Source: an uncultured Lachnospiraceae bacterium
GTDB taxonomy: Bacteria > Bacillota > Clostridia > Lachnospirales > Lachnospiraceae
Direction of reading: 5' to 3'
DNA length: 5,163 nucleotides
Assembly (NCBI GenBank): GCA_910577765.1
Contig: CAJTOV010000207.1
Location: forward strand, 1 to 5,163
Shown: positions 1 to 3,746 of the stretch, one piece after another
How positions within the stretch are numbered: the stretch's first letter is position 1
Layout: every line of letters starts with the position of its first letter
Position numbers and translations under genes: made by a program
Notes under the pieces: model-generated
What the model saw: only the letters and a program-made list of their open reading frames with translations
Told to the model about the DNA's origin: nothing
Databases searched by the model: none

Positions 1-117
1 AGTCATATTGAAATCCGTGTTCCTTGCAGTAACGTAGGAACCGACTTCAACAAAACTGCTCTCATCAAGTAATGCATTGATTCTGTTACTTGCTGATGTT
101 TGTGTTGAATTACTCAT
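1..117 (-). CDS. Carboxyltransferase subunit of a biotin-dependent acyl-CoA carboxylase/decarboxylase, N-terminal 39 codons (partial)
   Basis: The gene starts at 117 and runs off the left edge, so only 39 residues are visible. They begin MSNSTQTSASNRINALLD and continue with an ESSFVEVG-Y-TAR-TDFNM pattern. I recognise this as the N-terminus of the Firmicutes carboxyltransferase family (propionyl-CoA or methylmalonyl-CoA carboxylase beta, MmdA/glutaconyl-CoA decarboxylase alpha type). These enzymes move a carboxyl group between carboxybiotin and an acyl-CoA. The crotonase-fold catalytic body and any biotin carrier neighbours lie outside the window, so the substrate cannot be told. The start is well supported: GGAGGA lies 7 nt upstream of ATG. 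About two thirds of the codons end in A or T (26 of 39), unlike the GC-ending codons of the other three genes. The family call rests on recall of a short N-terminus; the existence of the CDS is firmer. Confidence 0.72.
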   Translation of the reverse strand, partial: MSNSTQTSASNRINALLDESSFVEVGSYVTARNTDFNMT

Positions 118-288
118 GTTGCAATCCTCCATTTTGTAATATTTTCACGGAGCCTTATAAAGCTTCGGCAAACTGCTCCTGCTGCCTCTCCCCTTACAGC
201 ACAGCGGCCGGAAAGGATCCTGAAACAGCCATCTGCGGCATACAGCTTGTCTATTTCTTCACAAAGTTCCGCTTGGTAAATCCAATTT
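118..288 (-). other. Leader of about 170 nt of the carboxyltransferase mRNA, unassigned
   Basis: Between the predicted promoter and the start codon lies an untranslated leader of about 170 nt. Visible structure is modest. There is a TTGG/CCAA inverted repeat at 273-285, right at the expected transcript start. A 5-bp stem, 180-184 with 197-201, carries a purine-rich loop. A 5-bp GGAGC/GCTCC stem pairs 149-153 with 175-179. I match none of this to a known riboswitch, T-box or fatty-acid operator. No terminator-like stem with a U-run is present. Its length is the main hint that it may carry regulation. Confidence 0.35.
125..130 (-). promoter_or_regulatory. Ribosome binding site of the carboxyltransferase gene
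   Basis: GGAGGA reads on the minus strand with a 7-nt spacer (TTGCAAC) before the ATG at 117. This near-consensus Shine-Dalgarno fixes the start and rules out reading the gene from an upstream ATG in the same region. Confidence 0.85.
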
Positions 289-294
289 CTGCCG

Positions 295-329
295 ATTATA
301 ATTGTATAATGCATGGGGGCAAAATTCAA
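295..329 (-). promoter_or_regulatory. Sigma-A-type promoter, two overlapping registers, for the carboxyltransferase gene
   Basis: On the minus strand TTGAAT (329-324) is followed after exactly 17 nt by TACAAT (306-301). An overlapping register has TTGCCC (322-317), a 16-nt spacer and a perfect TATAAT (300-295). Transcription would start near 288. An A-rich tract lies immediately upstream of the -35. No other promoter-like pair this good was found in the window by eye. Confidence 0.7.
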
Positions 330-360
330 GCTGTTTTTCATTTATTTTCGTTTTCTTTAC
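330..360 (-). promoter_or_regulatory. A-rich UP-element-like tract upstream of the promoter
   Basis: On the minus strand the bases just upstream of the -35 hexamer consist mostly of phased A-runs (AAAGAAAA, GAAAAT, GAAAAA). In Firmicutes such tracts raise promoter strength by contacting the RNA polymerase alpha subunit. Here this is inferred from position and composition only. The same stretch also forms the left flank of the 362-513 element. Confidence 0.4.
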
Positions 361-379
361 GGGTTACCGTTCACGGGGC

Positions 380-443
380 GGGGAAAACTGGAGGAAACAG
401 ACGTCAAGCTGGCTTGTAAGACTGTTTTCGTCCAGTTTTCCCC
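380..443. repeat. Hairpin 1 of the structured element, 13-bp perfect outer stem
   Basis: GGGGAAAACTGGA (380-392) is the exact reverse complement of TCCAGTTTTCCCC (431-443). After a small internal loop, AAACAG (395-400) pairs with CTGTTT (422-427). CAAG (405-408) pairs with CTTG (413-416) around a 4-nt loop. No T-run follows on either strand, so it is not a canonical intrinsic terminator. Confidence 0.8.
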
Positions 444-462
444 ATCTGGCGTCCGCCCGATG

Positions 463-491
463 CTTCTTGTCCGGCATAGCCGGACAAGAAG
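463..491. repeat. Hairpin 3, perfect 13-bp stem with 3-nt loop, just after the carboxypeptidase stop
   Basis: CTTCTTGTCCGGC (463-475) and GCCGGACAAGAAG (479-491) are exact reverse complements around a 3-nt ATA loop. On the minus strand the stem begins 8 nt after the carboxypeptidase stop codon, where a terminator or mRNA 3'-stabilising hairpin would be expected. The bases beyond it read CATCGGGCGG with no U-run, so Rho-independent termination in the classic form is not supported. Confidence 0.75.
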
Positions 492-498
492 ATGCCCC

Positions 499-1905
499 CT
501 ATGAACCGTAACCTTTATAGGAAACCGGCAGAAATCTGTTGAAAATTTCACAAATACAGTAAGGCAAATCCCACAAATCCACGGATTCTTCCGCATACAC
601 CGGATAGACCCGGATCACCGTATCTCCCATGTGGTAGCGGACATAGCCTGCCAGGTCCCCTTTCGCCACCGGCGCTTTCATCTGCCCGGGAAGCTCCAGA
701 CTGACTTCCACCTGCTCTTCCTCCTTCAGAAGCACCTCCAGCTTCTCGTCCTCCGCCGCTGCCAGGGTCACTGCCACCTGCTCCTTTACCCCCTGTTCCA
801 CCGGCACCGGCTTTAACCGGATATCCCGGTATACGTTCCGGTACTGGTAATGGTCCTTTCCATACTGGAATAATGCCCGGGTGTCCTCCCACTTATACGT
901 CTTGTGAGGCGGCCAGCCGCAGCCCAGAAGAGCCAGCACAAAGGTCCTTCCGTCTGCCTTTAAGGCGGACACATAGGAATAGCCTGCCTTGCCGGTGAAT
1001 CCGGTCTTGCCTGTAAGGACCCCGTTCATCATGTGGAGAAAGGCGTTGTGGTTGACGCAGGAATAGCTCTTCTTTCCCGTAGTATCCGTAAATGCATAGT
1101 TGGCGGTCCTGGTAATCTCCAGAAATTCCTCCCTTCTGGGGGAGGTGCCGATACAGTAGCGCAGAATCAGTGCCAGCTCCCGGGCGGTGGTGGCGTGCAT
1201 CTTCCCGTCCTCCCCGTCCAGGCCGTTGGGGGTGACAAAATGGGTCTGGGTACAGCCTATATCCCTGGCCTTCTGGTTCATCATCCCGGCAAAGGCTTCC
1301 ACGCTTCCGGCAATGGACTCGGCAATCACCACGGCAGAATCGTTGTGGGATTCCAGCATCAGGGAATGGAGCAGATCCTTCATGTAGAAGCTGGTCCCCG
1401 CCGAAGCCCCAAGATGGACCTTAGGCTGGGAGGCCGCATTGTCCGACACGGTACACACCTGGTCCGGCTGCCCGTTCTCCAGGGCCAGGATGCAGGTCAT
1501 GATCTTGGTGGTGCTGGCCATGGGCCGGACCGTATCCGCGTCCTTGGCATAGAGCACACGCCCTGTGTCACCGTCTATGAGAACTGCAGAAAGGGCGTGA
1601 AGCCTGGGACCGTTGGAAGCAGCGGCTTCCAGAATCTCCGGGGAAGGGCTCACCGGGCGGGACGCCGGGACAGCGCCGGAATGTCCGGCGGCTTCCGGAC
1701 CGGACGCCTGGACAGTGCCGGACCGGGTGCCTGCCTGGCGGGACGCCTGGCCAGTACCGGACCGGACGCCGCCTGCCCGGGCGGACGCACCGGCAGACAC
1801 CGGCAGCCCTCCGGTTTCCTGCCGGGGATAGCGGACGCTTCCCCAGAGGGCAAAGCCTATGGTCATTCCCATCATCAGTCCGTACAGCCAGTTCTGTCTT
1901 TTCAT
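499..1905 (-). CDS. D-alanyl-D-alanine carboxypeptidase (low-molecular-mass PBP, peptidase S11)
   Basis: This 468-aa secreted serine enzyme should remove the terminal D-Ala from peptidoglycan pentapeptides outside the membrane, limiting cross-linking. The signal peptide or anchor spans residues 1-24 (MKRQNW, then a hydrophobic run). A low-complexity Ser/Gly/Ala/Arg linker covers about 30-95. The S11 catalytic domain follows, with all three active-site motifs: S131-T-T-K134 (SxxK), S186-H-N188 (SxN) and K300-T-G302. A PBP5-type beta-rich C-terminal domain occupies about 355-440. The last 25 or so residues (WDLPYCICEIFNRFL region) could be an amphipathic membrane anchor, as in DacA/DacF. The start at 1905 is chosen because GGGAGGA lies 5 nt upstream and a signal peptide begins there. 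The frame stays open to an ATG at 2184, but that extension has no signal sequence and runs through a palindrome. The stop lies inside the 362-513 element. DacA versus sporulation DacF cannot be separated here. Confidence 0.93.
   Translation of the reverse strand: MKRQNWLYGLMMGMTIGFALWGSVRYPRQETGGLPVSAGASARAGGVRSGTGQASRQAGTRSGTVQASGPEAAGHSGAVPASRPVSPSPEILEAAASNGPRLHALSAVLIDGDTGRVLYAKDADTVRPMASTTKIMTCILALENGQPDQVCTVSDNAASQPKVHLGASAGTSFYMKDLLHSLMLESHNDSAVVIAESIAGSVEAFAGMMNQKARDIGCTQTHFVTPNGLDGEDGKMHATTARELALILRYCIGTSPRREEFLEITRTANYAFTDTTGKKSYSCVNHNAFLHMMNGVLTGKTGFTGKAGYSYVSALKADGRTFVLALLGCGWPPHKTYKWEDTRALFQYGKDHYQYRNVYRDIRLKPVPVEQGVKEQVAVTLAAAEDEKLEVLLKEEEQVEVSLELPGQMKAPVAKGDLAGYVRYHMGDTVIRVYPVYAEESVDLWDLPYCICEIFNRFLPVSYKGYGS
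1658..1761 (-). repeat. Three in-frame imperfect 23-nt repeats in the carboxypeptidase linker
   Basis: Related 23-nt units start at 1658, 1700 and 1739, each close to CGGGACGCCTGGACAGTGCC followed by GGA. The spacings of 42 and 39 nt are multiples of three. In the protein they give three copies of a SG(T/A)(G/V)(Q/P)AS(R/G) motif between the signal peptide and the catalytic domain. The linker is likely flexible wall-spanning sequence that tolerates repeat expansion. Confidence 0.7.
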
Positions 1906-1910
1906 AAATA

Positions 1911-1917
1911 TCCTCCC
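1911..1917 (-). promoter_or_regulatory. Ribosome binding site that decides the carboxypeptidase start
   Basis: GGGAGGA on the minus strand stands 5 nt before the ATG at 1905. It is the strongest Shine-Dalgarno near any candidate start of this frame, and it places initiation directly at the signal peptide. Confidence 0.85.
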
Positions 1918-2023
1918 ATGCTTCCGGCTTATGCCCCGGCAGCTTTGCCGCCTGCTTCCGGCCGCACCTGCTTTTTTACGAAACCGTCTAAAGCATCCTA
2001 TTCCCATGTCCTTCCGATTATTC

Positions 2024-2147
2024 TGGATGCCAAAACGGGAATGCCGCAAAACCACTGTCTTCCGCAATCCGGAGCCCGGTATCCGCAGATCCCGGTTCCT
2101 TATTGCGGAAACAGGGTATTTTGTGACACTCCCGTTTCCAACATCCA
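2024..2147. repeat. 124-nt imperfect palindrome (possible miniature element or structured leader RNA)
   Basis: Two 42-nt arms, 2031-2072 and 2098-2139, are inverted copies matching at roughly two thirds of positions without gaps. Perfect blocks include AAACGGGA (2033-2040 with 2130-2137) and TTCCGCAAT (2060-2068 with 2102-2110). TGGATG at 2024-2029 and CATCCA at 2142-2147 extend the symmetry outward. The centre (2073-2097) holds a smaller CCGG/CCGG stem with an ATC/GAT core. The arms have drifted, as in old miniature inverted-repeat elements. Because it lies upstream of the carboxypeptidase start it could also act as folded leader RNA. Confidence 0.6.
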
Positions 2148-2211
2148 TCCTGATTTCAATTTCTGATCCAATTGCTGTATCCAAGGTCTCTTTCCGGCCT
2201 TTGCCAGACGG

Positions 2212-3741
2212 TCAGCCGCCGGACGGAGCGGTGATCCGCAAGCCTTTGGGATAATGGTTTTTCAGCACCCCGCAGGTCCCTTTGGCCCAGCCCAGGGAGA
2301 ATCCGTCCACACACACCAGGGTCCAGCCTTTTAAGGATTCCGGCCCCTTCAGGGTCTCGCCGCCCAGGTAGGCGGCAGCCTCCCGGCTGTCTGCCGGAAG
2401 GGAAATACTCTGTGCCGCCTGGTCCCGGCCCAGAGCCAGGGCCAGGGCATGGGAAGGCTCAAACCGGTTCTTTTTCATGGTGCCCAGATGAAGGCCGGGC
2501 CGCAGAACCCGCAGCCCCCCAAAGGCCGGCATCCCTTCCGGTACCAGATAAATCTGCTCCCCGTAGAGAAGCAGCCGCTCCCCATAACCGTCCATCCATT
2601 CCGGCCACAGGGCCAGGACCCTGTCCAGGGCTTCCCCTACCATCCGGATTCCCTGTCTGTCCCGCCAGAAGCCCGGGACCGGAATCTTTCCCGCCGGTTC
2701 CCGGCATGCCCTTCCTGCGGCAGTTCCCCCGGCCTCCCGGCAGAAGCCCCCGGCGGCAGTTTCCTGCCGCTCCCGGCTGTCCGCCCCAGAATCTTTCTCC
2801 AGAAGCGCCAGGTAATGGCCCTCCCCTTCTGCCAGGTGGGGCCAGATCCGGAAGGTGTCTGCCACAGAAGCGCACCCCGCTGCCGTCCATTCCGGCCGGC
2901 CCGGGGACAGGCCGGGAAGGCGCTGTTCCCGTGGCAGGGAGACCACATGGAATTCCCGGTGGCGCTCCAGAAAGGCAGCCACCGTCTCCTCGTCTTCCTC
3001 CGGGGCAAAGGTACAGGTGGAATAGACCAGTCTGCCTCCGGCCTTTAACATTCCCGCTGCCTGGTCCAGAATCTCCTGCTGCCTTGCGGCGCACAGCTTC
3101 ACGTTCTCCCGACTCCACTCGGTCCGGGCCTGGTCCTCCTTGCGGAACATCCCTTCCCCGGAGCAGGGGGCATCCACCACAATCCGGTGGAAAAATCCCG
3201 GGAAATACCGGGCAAGCTTTGCCGGCGGCTCACTGGTGACCACCCCGTTGACCACACCCATGCGCTCCACATTCTGGGAGAGAATCTTTGCCCTGGCCGG
3301 ATGGATCTCGTTGCTTACCAGAAGGCCCCTGCCCCCAAGCCGCTGAGCCGCGTGGCTGGTCTTTCCCCCGGGCGCGGCGCACAGATCCAGAATCCGCTCT
3401 CCGGGCTCCGGGGCCAGAAGCTCTGCCACTGCCATGGCGCTGGGCTCCTGGATATAGTAAAGGCCCGCCTCATGAAAGGCATGGCGCCCCGGTCTCTCCC
3501 AGGCCTGGTAGTAATACCCTTCCCGGCACCAGGGAACCGGGGCCAGGGAGAAATACCTGCTGCACACAGACTCCAGGGTCTCCTGGTCTCCCTTTAAGGT
3601 ATTGAGCCGCAGCCCGTGGACCCGTTCCCTTGACAGGCTCTCCCGGAATGCCTCATACCCGGCTCCCAGAAGCTTCTCCATCCGCTGTGTAAATTCCGGC
3701 GGCAGACCGGCCCCTGGGGTTCCTTCTACATTGGTTCCCAT
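2212..3741 (-). CDS. rsmF: RsmF-type 16S rRNA (cytosine-C5) methyltransferase, NOL1/NOP2/Sun family
   Basis: This 509-aa SAM-dependent enzyme should methylate C5 of a cytosine in 16S rRNA in the cytoplasm. An N-terminal family domain (about 14-100, LPPEF and HGLRLN motifs) precedes the Rossmann methyltransferase domain. Motif I is DLCAAPGGKT (119-128). Motif IV is DAPCSGEGMFRK (190-201), with the product-release Cys193. Motif VI is STCTFAPEEDE (241-251), with the nucleophile Cys243. The RsmF-specific C-terminal part follows: GEGHYLALLEK (306-316), HLGTMKKNRFEPSHALALAL (418-437), and a PUA-like end with LGWAKGTCGVLKNHYPKGLR (483-502). Length is close to E. coli RsmF plus a linker expansion at 317-351. 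The start is 5 nt after the NTPase stop, with GGGAG 9 nt upstream, inside the end of that gene. The exact target cytosine in Firmicutes is inferred only from the family name. Confidence 0.93.
   Translation of the reverse strand: MGTNVEGTPGAGLPPEFTQRMEKLLGAGYEAFRESLSRERVHGLRLNTLKGDQETLESVCSRYFSLAPVPWCREGYYYQAWERPGRHAFHEAGLYYIQEPSAMAVAELLAPEPGERILDLCAAPGGKTSHAAQRLGGRGLLVSNEIHPARAKILSQNVERMGVVNGVVTSEPPAKLARYFPGFFHRIVVDAPCSGEGMFRKEDQARTEWSRENVKLCAARQQEILDQAAGMLKAGGRLVYSTCTFAPEEDEETVAAFLERHREFHVVSLPREQRLPGLSPGRPEWTAAGCASVADTFRIWPHLAEGEGHYLALLEKDSGADSRERQETAAGGFCREAGGTAAGRACREPAGKIPVPGFWRDRQGIRMVGEALDRVLALWPEWMDGYGERLLLYGEQIYLVPEGMPAFGGLRVLRPGLHLGTMKKNRFEPSHALALALGRDQAAQSISLPADSREAAAYLGGETLKGPESLKGWTLVCVDGFSLGWAKGTCGVLKNHYPKGLRITAPSGG
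2689..2760 (-). repeat. Tandem 36-bp duplication in the methyltransferase interdomain linker
   Basis: Two adjacent 36-nt units (2760-2725 and 2724-2689 on the minus strand) match at 25 of 36 positions. They encode TAAGGFCREAGG and TAAGRACREPAG, residues 328-351. The duplication lies exactly between the catalytic domain and the RsmF C-terminal domain, and it keeps the frame. The segment is probably a disordered linker, so it need not affect activity. Confidence 0.75.
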
Positions 3742-3746
3742 GGGGC

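Larger units (their letters stand above)
362..513. repeat. 152-nt structured element: terminal inverted repeat enclosing three abutting hairpins (MITE-like or structured RNA)
   Basis: The outer arms 362-373 and 502-513 are complementary at 11 of 12 positions, and GGGG/CCCC pairing continues inward. Inside, three hairpins follow each other with almost no gap: 380-443, 443-462 and 463-491. The whole segment can therefore fold into a closed multi-branch structure. The right arm overlaps the end of the carboxypeptidase gene and supplies its last four codons (GYGS) and its TAG stop. CTTTA occurs at 355-359 and again at 513-517, which could be a remnant of a target duplication, but the register is imperfect. 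No protein-coding content is credible inside. It could be a miniature transposable element, a REP/BIME-type repeat, or a folded 3' end of the carboxypeptidase mRNA. Which one cannot be decided without searching for other copies. Confidence 0.6.
1906..2211. other. 306-nt spacer between methyltransferase and carboxypeptidase, no gene
   Basis: No credible gene was found on either strand. The minus-strand frame of the carboxypeptidase remains open up to 2184, but its translation is Arg/Gly-rich and unlike any family I know. The main content is the 2024-2147 palindrome and the ribosome binding site at 1911-1917. I see no convincing -35/-10 pair and no terminator with a U-run after the methyltransferase stop. 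Either there is weak readthrough from upstream, or the promoter is of a non-sigma-A type that I cannot call. Confidence 0.6.

Noticed and set aside
194..241. Possible 15-residue leader peptide on the minus strand (ATG at 241, TAA at 194)
   Set aside because: There is no ribosome binding site before the ATG and no run of regulatory codons; it is probably chance.
114..341. 75-codon minus-strand reading frame in the leader region
   Set aside because: It spans the -10/-35 promoter elements and the ribosome binding site of the carboxyltransferase, lacks its own Shine-Dalgarno, and resembles no family I know.
463..491. Rho-independent terminator of the carboxypeptidase gene
   Set aside because: The 13-bp hairpin is perfect and well placed, but no U-tract follows on either strand, so it is kept only as a hairpin of the larger element.
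90..511. Short plus-strand frames in the left intergenic region
   Set aside because: They are Cys/Phe-rich or fold-derived, overlap the promoter or hairpins, and have no ribosome binding site.
1911..1945. Sporulation sigma-F-like promoter (GCATA, then GGAGGATATT on the minus strand) before the carboxypeptidase
   Set aside because: The spacing is only about 13 nt and the putative -10 coincides with the ribosome binding site, so it cannot serve as this gene's promoter.
1033..2166. Long plus-strand open frame of 377 codons opposite the carboxypeptidase
   Set aside because: It is antisense to a gene with intact S11 motifs. The GC-rich codon pattern of the real gene keeps the opposite strand free of stops, and the product is low-complexity without recognisable domains.
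1906..2184. N-terminal extension of the carboxypeptidase by 93 codons to an ATG at 2184
   Set aside because: The strong ribosome binding site and the signal peptide both start at 1905. The extension would bury the signal peptide, reads as unfamiliar Arg-rich sequence, and runs through an imperfect palindrome.
2412..3239. Plus-strand Pro/Gly/Arg-rich open frame opposite the methyltransferase
   Set aside because: Composition is typical of an antisense shadow of a high-GC gene; there is no start signal and no family resemblance.
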